In this document: positions 9,986-19,088 of the stretch, piece by piece | Layout of the letters: each line of letters starts with the position of its first letter | Numbering within the stretch: position 1 is the stretch's first letter | Assembly (NCBI GenBank): GCA_030706405.1 | Contig: JAUZOO010000006.1 | Span: forward strand, 1 to 64,000 | Length of the DNA stretch: 64,000 nucleotides | From: Bacteroidota bacterium | GTDB taxonomy: Bacteria > Bacteroidota > Bacteroidia > Bacteroidales > JAAUTT01 | Reading direction: 5' to 3' | Notes under the pieces: generated by a model | What the model saw: only the letters and a program-made list of their open reading frames with translations | Told to the model about the DNA's origin: nothing | The model's database searches: none | Translations under genes and position numbers: made by a program

Positions 9986-12900
9986 ATGAATATACAAACT
10001 GTTAAATCAATTTTTATGAAAAAACTATTGTTTGCGATAATGTTATTGATGTTTCCTTTACTATTATCGGCCCAATATACTTATATATATCAGGGTCCCT
10101 CGGGAAGTGTATTTGATGATGGGAGTGGACCGGATAATTATGCGGATAACACCAATACTACCTATTTGATTATTGCTCCCGAATCTTGCGGTGTTAACCT
10201 TTCGTTTCCCGAGTTTAATACCGAAGGCGGGTGTGATAAAGTTTATGTATATGATGGGCTCAGTGATAATTCCAGATTAATTGGAGTTTATGATAATAAT
10301 ACGCCTCGCCCTGATATTATTAGTTCTTCCGGTCAATTTATGTTTATCCGGTTTGTTACTGATGGCAATAATAATCTAAGCGGTTGGACTGCTCAATATA
10401 CATACAAGAACGTATACAAAGAGAATTTTGCAGCAGGATACGGAAACTTTTTTAGTGCTATCGGATATCATGAGGATTTCTATGGACTTGAAAGTACTTA
10501 TGTTATCAAGCCCGATGGAGCTAAACGAGTTTCATTAACTTTTCCTAAGTTTAATTTAAGCCCGGATGATGTGGTGTATGTTTATGATGGAGAAGATGTC
10601 AGTGCCCGTTTATTGAAACAGTACGATTATTATAATCGTCCGCAGGCTACAGACGAGGTTAACTCAACGGGAGGAAGCCTGTGTGTTTTTTTTACGACAA
10701 ATACTGATATTGGGGCACCCCGATGGACAGCCCAATACAAGTCTTTTAGTGATAATTACCTTAAGCCATCCGTTTCTTCGGCGCATAATTTTACATATAC
10801 GCTTTCACCTCAGGTACCAATAAAAGATTTTTGTTCAAAAGATATAGATGCCAATCCGGATAATTTTGCGGAAGAAATTGCTTACACCGATGGGCTTGGC
10901 AGGCCTTCCCAAAAGGTACTAATCAATAATAGCCCTTCACATAAGGATTTGGTAACGCCTACTGTTTATGACGATTATGGCAGGGAATCTATTAAGTTTT
11001 TGTCATATACCAACCCTGGCTCGGGAGCTTTTGATGAGAATGTGCCTAAAAGTGATCTTAGTAATTACACCTCTACCACTCAGTCTGTTTTTTATCAAAC
11101 GACTGCTAATGTTGCTAACGACGTTTTACCTTATGCTGTAACCCAATTTGAAGATTCGCCTCTTCAACGGGTGCTAAAACAAGGGGCTCCGGGTAAGGAC
11201 TGGCAACCCGACCAACATCCCATAAGTTTCGACTATTTAGTAAACGATGCCGATGAGGTCAAATTATGGTATGTCGATAGCGACGGCAATTATAAAAGCG
11301 ATGTCAATTATGGGGCAGGAGAGTTATTAATAACCCAGACTACTGATGAAAGTAAAAATCCGGTAAAAGAGTATAAAGACAAAAGCGACAGGGTAGTGTT
11401 GAAATCCGTTTATGACGGCTCAAACTGGCTGAAAACCTATAATGTTTATGACGATTTCGGGTTGTTGCGTTATGTAATCCCTCCGCTTGCCGGGCAGGAA
11501 CTCGATGTAATTGCCCAAAGTGGTTCGTGCGACGTCGTTTCGACGGATAAGGCTGTTTCGGCTTACGAAGGGAAATCGTACATGATAAAATCCGGAGCCA
11601 CCCTTACGCTTAGTCCTGGGTTTAGCTTCTCGGGAGCTTCCGGTTCATTCTCGGCTACAAAATATGTTGAAACCAGCGACCCGGCAGCGGTTAAAGATCA
11701 GCTGGTATACCAATATACCTATGACGAAAAACACCGGATGATTACCAAAAAACTCCCCGGAGCCCAACCCATCTACATGGTTTATGATAATCGTGACAGG
11801 CTGGTACTTGCTCAGGATGGTAAAATGCGAAAAGAAAATGCCAATCAATGGTTATTTATTAAATACGATGAACAAAATCGACCACTCTACACTGGTGTGA
11901 CTACCATAAGCAATAAAACGTTTGACGATTTGAGATCGGATTTTACCAATTATGAAACCGTTTTCGGAGAAGTCAGAACTAACAGCGGAACTATCGGTTA
12001 TTCTACTGACAAGAGTTTTGCTTCTATATTTTCGACATCCGAAAACAATATTCTTACAGTAACGTATTACGATAATTACGATTTTTTGCCCGTTGACGGA
12101 TTTAGTAAATTAAATTTCCAGTCTGTTACGGGATATGCCTCCGTAAAATTCGACAGGGTACAGGGGCAGACCACCGGTTCTAAAGTCAAGATTCTCGACG
12201 GTGGCGAATACACCTTACAAGCGAAGTGGATGTCTGCGGTTAATTATTTCGACGATAATTATCGGCCAATTCAATCGCAGCGCACCTTGTACGATGGTGC
12301 CAATGGAACGGAAACAGCATCGAATCTTTACGATTTTACAGGTAAGTTGTTACAGAGTAAAATATCTCAAACGTTTAATAGTAATCCCACTACCGTTGAG
12401 AAATATTTGAAATACGACCAGGCCGGTCGCTTAACCATGGTTGAGCAGAAAATTAATAATGGCGACAAAGTTGCTATTGCAGCCATGACGTACAACGAGC
12501 TTGGACAGTTAGTTAATAAGAAATTGGGAAAAGCATCTTCGGCTTCCGATTACGCCCAGAGTGTTGGCTACACATACAATATCCGGGGCTGGCTGACGCA
12601 AATTAACAACCCCGATAACCTGGGCGCTAACCTCTTTGGTATGCGCCTGCGGTATAACGATGTTGAACCCGGCTTGAGCAACAGTGCGTTATTTAACGGA
12701 AATATCTCGGCCATGGTTTGGCGTAACAACAAACAGGATGCCACCCAGGAAAAGGCGTATGTTTATAACTACGATAATCTCGACCGACTTAGTGCTGCCA
12801 ATTTTAAACAAAATAACGAGGCTGGCTGGGACAGCAAAACCGAATACGCAGAAACGGATATTACGTACGATGCCAATGGCAATATCTCGCATTTAACCCG

Positions 12901-14233
12901 TACCTATCCCGCCAAAGCCGACGATAATTACAACTACCATTACAACGGCAACCAATTGCAACACTTCGAAGGTGTTAGCTTGGATTATATTTATGATGAT
13001 AATGGCAATACTACATTTGACGGTTTACGTAAATTTAGCATATCGTATAATTTATTAGATTTGCCCTCCTGCATAAGTAAGGAAGGAAGCGGTAAACTTT
13101 CATATATTTATACCGCCGATGGCGAAAAACTGGCTAAACTTGTAAATGGCTCGTTTAAGCAGTATTATGCAGGCGGCATGGTTTACAACGATGCCAAAGG
13201 GTTGGATTATGTTTTACATAATGAAGGCATGGCTCGTCGCGTTACGGACGATAATTTTACGTATTACTATAACCTTACTGATCATCTGGGCAGTACACGG
13301 GTAGTATTTACTGCGGCTGACAACATCGCTATAAACCAACAGACTACCGAGTATTATCCCTTTGGACTGGCCTTTAAGCGGAATAATACGGACATTAACA
13401 AGTATCTTTATAACGGCAAGGAATTGCAGGACGAAACAATTGGCAGTACTGATTTGGGAGAATATGACTATGGAGCAAGGTATTTTGACCCGCAGATTGG
13501 AAGGTTTACAGGGATAGATCCAATTTGTGAAGCATTTCGTTATGTTACTCCATATAATTATACAGAAAATGACCCAGTTGGATCAATTGACTTATGGGGT
13601 TTACAAAAATTAAAAATTGCTACTAGTTTTACTTTAACAACTGGTAAAGTTGGCCTAGAAGGAAACGTTGGTCGTTTAAAAGTTGGAGGAAGTTATGCAA
13701 ATGGAGCTTATTCTCAAACTATTATGGTTTATTTTGAAATAGAAAATGGGAAGTTAAATTTTGGAATAAGCCAAATTGCAAAAAATATTGATAATGCAAC
13801 ATCTGTGGGATATGCTTATTTATTTGGAGAGGAAAGTAAAGATAAAGCAACTACAAGGGATTTGAGTTTTAGAAATGGAGCTAGAAAAATCACCGAGAAG
13901 GTTTTTACAAGGAAGGAAAATGCGGGATTTTTGTTCAAAAATATTTCTACAGGAAGTGATAATGTTACAAAGGCAGAAATTGCTGTAAATGCATTACTTT
14001 TAGGTGTAGAAACAAATACAATCATAGAAGATATTCCTGCCGATACAAAGCCATCTAACTCCTCAAGCTCCTCAATAACTAATAGCCAACTTTTAACTTG
14101 GTATTCTAATTTTTTAAATACCTTAATACCATATGAATTTTCAAAAGGTAATAGTACTACCTCACAAAGTTCATTTTGGAAGTCTCCGTTAGGCTCTAAT
14201 TCAGGAGCAGTACCTTGCCCGGCCTATCACTAA
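9986..14233 (+). CDS. RHS-repeat protein with N-terminal CUB-like domains and variable C-terminal tip
   Basis: A 1,415-residue protein. The likelier start is the second ATG at 10016, which begins a clean signal peptide (MKKLLFAIMLLMFPLLLSAQ). Two CUB-like domains follow (residues ~35-155 and ~160-260; CDKVYVYDGLSDNSRLIGVY and DDVVYVYDGEDVSARLL). Next comes a region opening with AYTDGLGRPSQKVLI (DUF6443-like), many YD repeats, and the RHS core: DHLGSTRVVF near residue 1100, YYPFGLAF, then YDYGARYFDPQIGRFTGIDP and DLWG near 1200. The last ~214 residues after DLWG are unlike the rest and AT-rich at DNA level, as expected of a swappable RHS C-terminal effector. I cannot name the tip's activity; no catalytic motif is obvious. 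Confidence 0.87.
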   Translation: MNIQTVKSIFMKKLLFAIMLLMFPLLLSAQYTYIYQGPSGSVFDDGSGPDNYADNTNTTYLIIAPESCGVNLSFPEFNTEGGCDKVYVYDGLSDNSRLIGVYDNNTPRPDIISSSGQFMFIRFVTDGNNNLSGWTAQYTYKNVYKENFAAGYGNFFSAIGYHEDFYGLESTYVIKPDGAKRVSLTFPKFNLSPDDVVYVYDGEDVSARLLKQYDYYNRPQATDEVNSTGGSLCVFFTTNTDIGAPRWTAQYKSFSDNYLKPSVSSAHNFTYTLSPQVPIKDFCSKDIDANPDNFAEEIAYTDGLGRPSQKVLINNSPSHKDLVTPTVYDDYGRESIKFLSYTNPGSGAFDENVPKSDLSNYTSTTQSVFYQTTANVANDVLPYAVTQFEDSPLQRVLKQGAPGKDWQPDQHPISFDYLVNDADEVKLWYVDSDGNYKSDVNYGAGELLITQTTDESKNPVKEYKDKSDRVVLKSVYDGSNWLKTYNVYDDFGLLRYVIPPLAGQELDVIAQSGSCDVVSTDKAVSAYEGKSYMIKSGATLTLSPGFSFSGASGSFSATKYVETSDPAAVKDQLVYQYTYDEKHRMITKKLPGAQPIYMVYDNRDRLVLAQDGKMRKENANQWLFIKYDEQNRPLYTGVTTISNKTFDDLRSDFTNYETVFGEVRTNSGTIGYSTDKSFASIFSTSENNILTVTYYDNYDFLPVDGFSKLNFQSVTGYASVKFDRVQGQTTGSKVKILDGGEYTLQAKWMSAVNYFDDNYRPIQSQRTLYDGANGTETASNLYDFTGKLLQSKISQTFNSNPTTVEKYLKYDQAGRLTMVEQKINNGDKVAIAAMTYNELGQLVNKKLGKASSASDYAQSVGYTYNIRGWLTQINNPDNLGANLFGMRLRYNDVEPGLSNSALFNGNISAMVWRNNKQDATQEKAYVYNYDNLDRLSAANFKQNNEAGWDSKTEYAETDITYDANGNISHLTRTYPAKADDNYNYHYNGNQLQHFEGVSLDYIYDDNGNTTFDGLRKFSISYNLLDLPSCISKEGSGKLSYIYTADGEKLAKLVNGSFKQYYAGGMVYNDAKGLDYVLHNEGMARRVTDDNFTYYYNLTDHLGSTRVVFTAADNIAINQQTTEYYPFGLAFKRNNTDINKYLYNGKELQDETIGSTDLGEYDYGARYFDPQIGRFTGIDPICEAFRYVTPYNYTENDPVGSIDLWGLQKLKIATSFTLTTGKVGLEGNVGRLKVGGSYANGAYSQTIMVYFEIENGKLNFGISQIAKNIDNATSVGYAYLFGEESKDKATTRDLSFRNGARKITEKVFTRKENAGFLFKNISTGSDNVTKAEIAVNALLLGVETNTIIEDIPADTKPSNSSSSSITNSQLLTWYSNFLNTLIPYEFSKGNSTTSQSSFWKSPLGSNSGAVPCPAYH

Positions 14234-14554
14234 ATTTACAGAATTATTAAATATATTAAAAAGTATAAGTATGTAATTTACAGTCTTATTATAAAAGCAT
14301 ATTTATTAGGGGCTTAAAATTTTAAACCACGTTTGGAATGACCTCAGAGAGGTTAGATGTCTATAGAAAATAGTACGAGATAGACTGTCGACCTCGGTTG
14401 GGGTTGAACAAATAGTTATTATTTTTCAAACAAGAACAACAACAAAGGAGTATCAATTTTATGCTTACCAATTTAATTTCCTTGTACTAATATGTTATAA
14501 TAATTGCAATAAACATTTTAACACAATCCAATAATAATTTTCAACAGCCCCTTA
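14234..14554. other. AT-rich spacer between RHS gene and IS element
   Basis: No supportable gene. Immediately after the RHS tip the DNA is AT-rich with only very short frames. No immunity-protein gene is found directly behind the RHS tip, where one would normally be expected. A displaced candidate may lie beyond the IS element. Confidence 0.6.
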
Positions 14555-15394
14555 GAGCATGTTTTTAAATTTTGAAATAACGACAAACAAAAATTATGAT
14601 TACTCAGTTTAAAGAGCTTACAGATTCTCATTGGAAAATTATATCATCCTTGTTAAATAACCAATGGAAACGAAAGAATTCATTGAGAAATGTAGTAAAC
14701 AGAATATTTTATATACTCAGGACGGGTTGTCAATGGCGAAACCTTCCCAATAAGATATACCCACGGTGGCAGAGCGTTTATTACTATTTCTATCAATGGG
14801 CCAATGATGGAACCTTTGGAACCCTTACATTTTCTTTGAACGGACACCTTCGTAAGCAATCCAACAGGGAAGAAACTCCAAGCTTAGGCTGTCTTGATAG
14901 CCAATCAATTAAACTAGCTCCTATGATTTATGAAGATAAGGGAATAGATGGGAATAAGAAGATAAACGGACGAAAACGTCAGGTATTAGTTAGATACTTT
15001 GGGGCTTGTCTGGTCGTGTTCTGTTCATGTTGCCCACCTTTCGGATACGGTGATGGGTTGTAATTTATTTGACAAAATAAAAGAAAAGTTAATACGGCTT
15101 GAAAAGATATTAGTCGATGGAGGGTACAAAGGGACATTCATCGAAGAAGCTAAAAAATACCTTGAAATAACTGTAGAGGTTACCTCAAAACCGCCCACTG
15201 AAAAAGGATTTGTTCCGGTAGCAAAACGATGGGTCAGTGAGCGAACTTTTGCATGGTTTAATTTCTTTCGTAGGTTGTCCAAAGACTATTAACATTCGAC
15301 TAAATGTGCCGAATCTATGATCTTATAAGCAAATTGTGCTGTAGTTTTAAATAGAATGAATTGAATAATAATAATTTAAAATAAAAACATGCTT
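14555..15394 (+). mobile_element. Degenerate IS5-family insertion sequence
   Basis: About 840 bp bounded by imperfect inverted ends: GAGCATGTTTTTAAAT on the left and, on the complementary strand, AAGCATGTTTTTATTT on the right. The interior is a broken IS5-type transposase. Flanking trinucleotides (TTA left, TAA right) do not match, so no clean target duplication remains. The element separates the RHS toxin-like tip from the small genes that follow. Confidence 0.75.
14596..15366 (+). pseudogene. IS5-family transposase, frameshifted
   Basis: The first frame (14596 to about 14990) encodes the helix-turn-helix-like N terminus and LGCLDSQSIK with the first catalytic Asp. One extra A near 14993 (reading GTTAGATACTTTG instead of GTTGATACTTTG) shifts the frame. 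The second frame continues DTLGLVWSCSVHVAHLSD, LVDGGYKG (second Asp) and VSERTFAWFNFFRRLSKDY (catalytic Glu). An in-frame stop follows at KDY; the expected C terminus (CAESMIL ... NCAVVLNRMN) is readable behind it, with another stop. The DDE residues are present but not in one polypeptide, so the element is inactive unless programmed frameshifting occurs, which the extra stops argue against. Confidence 0.8.
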
Positions 15395-15435
15395 TAATTG
15401 ATTTAAAATAAAATAATCACAAAAGAACATTCACT

Positions 15436-15753
15436 ATGGAAAAAAGAAAATTAAAAAAAAAATTGTTATTTTTTTGCTTTATTGCCAATTTGTTTATGAT
15501 AGCCATATATCTTAGCGTAATAATAGCTGCATTTTTCAAATTTCAGAAATATATAGATTATATATTCTTTGATGTTGAGTTTGCAAATATTCGTATGTTT
15601 TTAACAATTTTTGTTTTTATATTATGGATTAATAATTTAATTGTTTGGTCAAAGAGGGACAAAAATCTAGGTAGATTTTTTATTTTATTTTTCTTTATTG
15701 GAATTTATAGTCCTTTTTATTTTATAAAGATTTTAAAAAATAAATGGCAATAA
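15436..15753 (+). CDS. Small three-helix membrane protein, unknown
   Basis: A 105-residue protein with a lysine-rich start (MEKRKLKKKL) and three hydrophobic segments (approximately residues 11-35, 52-70 and 80-98), predicting an integral inner-membrane protein. No family is recognised. It is very AT-rich, like the RHS C-terminal tip upstream. Its position shortly after the RHS gene, separated only by the IS element, makes an immunity role against an RHS effector conceivable, but nothing in the sequence proves it. Confidence 0.55.
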   Translation: MEKRKLKKKLLFFCFIANLFMIAIYLSVIIAAFFKFQKYIDYIFFDVEFANIRMFLTIFVFILWINNLIVWSKRDKNLGRFFILFFFIGIYSPFYFIKILKNKWQ

Positions 15754-15823
15754 GACATTTTTATATAAATAGTCGTTGAAAATTGATTCTTAAAAAGAAA
15801 CAAATACATTAAAAATATATATT

Positions 15824-16185
15824 ATGAGAGCAATAATTTGTGGCTTAGCGTTTTTAATATTTGCATGTAATTCAACTGAAAGAAAACAGGATTATCGACA
15901 AAAGGATTGTCTTCAATAGATTTATTAACAAACATGAAAGAAACAAAAAAGACGATCGATTCATTGTTTGCTTTGGGTCAAAAAGCTAACAATGGATATC
16001 AGTTTACGTATTTTTCGTGTTATAAAGGTAGAATAACCAAGGTGAAAGACACACTTAACTGGCCGAGAAGATATGACTATATTATAAACATAATGCAAAA
16101 CAAGAAGGGACATGTATTAGTTTACAAAGAGATTCCCCAGCTGGGCGAAGACTGTTCTACGAAGCAGCTCGGCGAATGTCTGTGA
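15824..16185 (+). pseudogene. Small lipoprotein, frameshifted and truncated
   Basis: The ATG at 15824 opens MRAIICGLAFLIFACNSTERK, a good lipoprotein signal with its lipobox Cys, but this frame stops at 15919. A second frame from about 15907 continues without an initiator or signal of its own (LLTNMKETKKTIDSLFALGQ ... YDYIINIMQNKKGHVLVYKE). The two join with a shift of one base near 15905 into a protein of ~120 residues. The 3' end runs into a repeat at 16140, so the natural C terminus is probably lost. Function unknown; it could be an accessory or immunity gene of the RHS locus. Confidence 0.5.
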
Positions 16186-16368
16186 CTTCGTCGGGCTATG
16201 TACCGGTCTCCTGACCGGTTAATTAAAATACCGCTTTTGCAATTATAACGTAAAAGCGGTATTTTGCGTTTATGTCAACCGGCTGTCAAATACGAGATCA
16301 ATCTCTGTTGGGCGAAGTTTTTACTTCGTCCAACTATTTTAGTAGCATTTGCTACCATTACTATTTGT
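16140..16368. repeat. REP-like composite repeat, copy 1
   Basis: Two blocks recur about 0.9-1.05 kb downstream. Block a (16140-16184) carries GGCGAAGACTGT and CGGCGAATGT; block b (16307-16368) carries TTGGGCGAAGTTTTTACTTC with a partly self-complementary GCGAAG/CTTCGTC stem, followed by AGTAGCATTT. Block b matches its partner at 17234-17295 over 62 bp with only a few differences. The two blocks are 122 bp apart here but adjacent in copy 2. Such palindromic intergenic units resemble REP sequences. Confidence 0.65.
16226..16265 (+). terminator. Hairpin terminator after the broken lipoprotein
   Basis: AATACCGCTTTT pairs with AAAAGCGGTATT around a short AT-rich loop, followed by a TTTT run. It sits within REP-like copy 1, downstream of the lipoprotein remnant, and is nearly symmetrical, so it could act on either strand. 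Confidence 0.6.
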
Positions 16369-16468
16369 AGGCTCGCGCGCAAAGCAGCATCTATAAAACA
16401 GGTCGCTAAGCGGATTTTGCAAATCCGTTTGAAACATAGACGATTTAAATCGGTAAGGAATAACGATA

Positions 16469-16497
16469 AAAACCGGGGCAACCCGGTTTTGTTTTTT
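16469..16497 (+). terminator. Rho-independent terminator
   Basis: AACCGGG...CCCGGTT stem with a 4-base loop, followed by TTGTTTTTT. A compact GC-rich hairpin with a U-tract, about 140 bp before the next gene. Confidence 0.7.
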
Positions 16498-16639
16498 ATA
16501 AAGCACCTACTTCTTTAAACACGGAAAATTGATTCCATTATTTAAAACCATTTGCACACAATCGGATTGTTTTTATTTTTGTATTTACTATCAGGGGGAT
16601 GGTTAAGGCAATATTGTTTAATCAAATAGTTTATCAACC

Positions 16640-17119
16640 ATGAAACAAAACCAAATTTCAGCAAACATTTCCAACGAAACCCTAACCAAGGCAGTCGCGC
16701 TCATCGACGAACTCGAATCGTTATTTCCTTTCCTTCTGTCGTTAACGCCCGACGAAAAACAAGGCGGGTTCAGACTCGGTGATGCCAATATGAGTTTTCT
16801 TACCAAAAGCAGGGATTATATTTCACTCAATCCGCAACATATGCCTTCGTTTGTGGATATTACCGAAACCAACAACGACATCAACGTAGCCACCAACCTG
16901 TTTACCGTAACCAAAAAGCTGGCCGTGCTTGCTTCCAAAATTGAGGATACGGCGACCCAGGCAGGTTTTGAGTCCCTGGCTTCGGTGCTGGCGTATTACA
17001 ACTCGGTGAAACTGGCCGCCAGGAATAATGTTCCCGGTGCCCAGGCCATTTACGACGACCTTAAGACCCGTTTCCCCGGCCGGTCGTCAACTGCCGACAA
17101 AAAGGAAACGGTAAAATAA
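16640..17119 (+). CDS. Conserved hypothetical protein of Bacteroidota, 159 aa
   Basis: A soluble, largely helical 159-residue protein without a signal peptide. Its pattern (ETLTKAVALIDELESLFPFL, then LTPDEKQGGFRLGDANMSFL, then a helical C-terminal half) belongs to a small cytosolic family I have seen in Bacteroidota genomes next to repeats and mobile DNA, but its role is unknown to me. Codon use is more GC-rich than the surrounding AT-rich genes, so it probably has a different history. It is flanked by terminators on both sides and by the two REP-like repeats, making it a single-gene unit. Confidence 0.7.
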   Translation: MKQNQISANISNETLTKAVALIDELESLFPFLLSLTPDEKQGGFRLGDANMSFLTKSRDYISLNPQHMPSFVDITETNNDINVATNLFTVTKKLAVLASKIEDTATQAGFESLASVLAYYNSVKLAARNNVPGAQAIYDDLKTRFPGRSSTADKKETVK

Positions 17120-17129
17120 TTTTTCTTAT

Positions 17130-17181
17130 AACCGCGAAGCTGCTTTCCCGAACCATCCCCCGGCTTCGCGGTTTTTCTTTT
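17130..17181 (+). terminator. Strong terminator after the 159-aa gene
   Basis: AACCGCGAAG pairs with CTTCGCGGTT across a ~24-base loop and is followed by TTTCTTTTT. It begins 11 bp after the stop codon of the 159-residue gene. Confidence 0.75.
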
Positions 17182-17191
17182 TCCCCAAATT

Positions 17192-17295
17192 GAGCGAAGA
17201 CTGTGCCGCGAAGCTGCCCGGCGAATGTTCTCAGTTGGGCGAAGTTTTTACTTCGTCTAACTATTTTAGTAGCATTTCCTACCATTACCATTCGT
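17192..17295. repeat. REP-like composite repeat, copy 2
   Basis: Blocks a (17192-17234) and b (17234-17295) lie directly next to each other here, whereas copy 1 has 122 bp between them. Block b is 62 bp long and differs from copy 1 at only a few positions. Confidence 0.65.
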
Positions 17296-17958
17296 CTCTC
17301 CCCTAAACCTGTTTGGCAAAGCCGTAATCACGAGCGGTTTTATCGTAACCGAAAACCACCAGGCCGTTCCAACGGTCAATGCCAGCCATAAATACCATCG
17401 GGCAGGCCCTATTTTACAGCCAACCGGATGTTTTTAGCATCCTTCAGGCCCTGCAGAACAGCCTCCTGGATATAAAAAACAGCCAATTATTTCCAATTTA
17501 CATCGAAGAGGCTCCGTTTTCGGGCAAATAGGCTCTAACCTACGACCTTTTTGTCAGTGGTTCGGGCTTTTTTGTCACACCAAAGGAATAAACCGATGTA
17601 GCGTACACATAAAAAAGCCGTTGTTTACATCCAACTGGCTCTATTTTGAGACAAAGAGGCTCTAAAAAAGAAACACAAGGCTGTTCCGGATATCCTGCTG
17701 GATGCAATTAGGGAACCGGAGGACGTTCGTGAAGTCCTAAACAGTCTTTGTAAGGATAAAACCAATAGTCCCAACCTGTTTAAGGTTCGCGAGTACATAC
17801 TTTTGTACCCATGCTAAAAGCATCTGTTTTGAATATGAACCTCAACCTTTGGATTTGTTTTAAAAATTATCCCTATTTTTAAACCCTTTGGTAAAACATC
17901 CTAAGATATTAGCAAAATAATTAGTGCCCTATTCGAAATCAATCAACTATTATAAAAA
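17296..17958. other. Decayed coding region without an intact gene
   Basis: No complete gene is visible. A 50-codon frame at 17379-17531 (MPAINTIGQALFYSQPDVFS...) and a second open stretch at about 17660-17816 (VPDILLDAIREPEDVREVL...) look like protein-coding remnants in base composition and residue use, but I cannot name them. Between them, two segments ending in GAGGCTC / GAGGCTCT resemble each other weakly. The last ~140 bp before 17959 are AT-rich and presumably hold the promoter of the next gene cluster. Confidence 0.4.
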
Positions 17959-19047
17959 ATGAAAAGACAAATTTTGACAAGCCTTATTTTTTTGTGTTTG
18001 GGTATTAGTGTAAATGCCCAATGGCAGACTTCAACAAATAATATTTATTACAATCAGGGAAATGTGGGAATTGGACAAATGGACCTTTCTTATAAATTTT
18101 CGGTAGGAGATAATGGGCATATTTTTTCAATTAAGCCGCACCCGGCAGGAGTAGACCTCTACTCAACCGGGAATTTTGCGCCACATTATCAGACTGATTT
18201 TTCTATATACAAGGGAATTCCGGGCAGTGGAGAATTGAAATTTAAAATTGATGGAAATGGAAACGTAGGAATCGGCATTGTCACAGTCGGATATCAGACT
18301 ATGTTACACGTAAAAGAATCAGGAAGTTCCAGTGGAACATGGAGGGGGCGTATTGTTGCATCCGGTGATAATAATGCCGTTGTAATGGGAGAAGTGAATG
18401 GAAAGGCTTGGTTAGGTGCTCATAATGCTTCATTAAATGCGTGGAGCGACTTAATAATGCAGACGGGTGGAGGAAATATAGGTATTGGCACAGCCTCGCC
18501 CGCATATAAGCTTGACGTTAATGGAACATTTCGTGTAACTAGTAATAGTGAGTTATTTGGTGGTTCAAATAAAATTTATGGCAATAACGATCCTAATAAT
18601 TATTACTTAGGACACTATGTTGTTTATGGTTCAGATGGTTTAGATATCCATTGGCATGGAGGTGTTAGATTGGGAGATTATACTGGTAATGTAATGCAAA
18701 TTTCTAATGGACAAATTGGAATAGGCACTTCTACACCTGCGTATAAACTTGATGTTATAGGAACCATAAGAGCAAGAGAAATAAAAGTTGACTTAACCGG
18801 AGCCGATTTTGTTTTTGAAAAAAATTACAAGCTAATGCCTTTAACTGAATTGGAGCAATTTGTAAAAGAGCAAAAGCATTTGCCGGAAGTTGCTTCGGCT
18901 AAGGAGATGGAGAAAAATGGAACGGATTTAGGAAACCTAAACACTAAACTTTTGCAAAAAGTTGAAGAGTTAACGCTTTATACTATCGATCAACAAAAAC
19001 AGATTGATGAGCTAAAAAGGCAAATTCAAGAATTAAAGCATAAATAG
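17959..19047 (+). CDS. Secreted tail-fibre-like protein, paralog 7
   Basis: A 362-residue paralog with signal peptide (cleavage near VNAQ). Four GNVGIG/GQIGIGT-type motifs divide the body into repeated beta segments. The C-terminal block is a third variant ([20 protein letters not shown] ... [19 protein letters not shown]), followed by the coiled coil TIDQQKQIDELKRQIQELK. Residues from about 185 onward are nearly identical to those of paralog 9, showing recent duplication. It starts the second cluster of this family. Confidence 0.84.
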   Translation: MKRQILTSLIFLCLGISVNAQWQTSTNNIYYNQGNVGIGQMDLSYKFSVGDNGHIFSIKPHPAGVDLYSTGNFAPHYQTDFSIYKGIPGSGELKFKIDGNGNVGIGIVTVGYQTMLHVKESGSSSGTWRGRIVASGDNNAVVMGEVNGKAWLGAHNASLNAWSDLIMQTGGGNIGIGTASPAYKLDVNGTFRVTSNSELFGGSNKIYGNNDPNNYYLGHYVVYGSDGLDIHWHGGVRLGDYTGNVMQISNGQIGIGTSTPAYKLDVIGTIRAREIKVDLTGADFVFEKNYKLMPLTELEQFVKEQKHLPEVASAKEMEKNGTDLGNLNTKLLQKVEELTLYTIDQQKQIDELKRQIQELKHK

Positions 19048-19088
19048 TACTAATTAACTATTAAACAAATTCACATTTATATCCTGTC

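Noticed and set aside
16264-16518. 84- and 68-codon frames on either strand near 16.3-16.5 kb
   Set aside because: They run through the REP-like repeat and a terminator; low-complexity chance frames.
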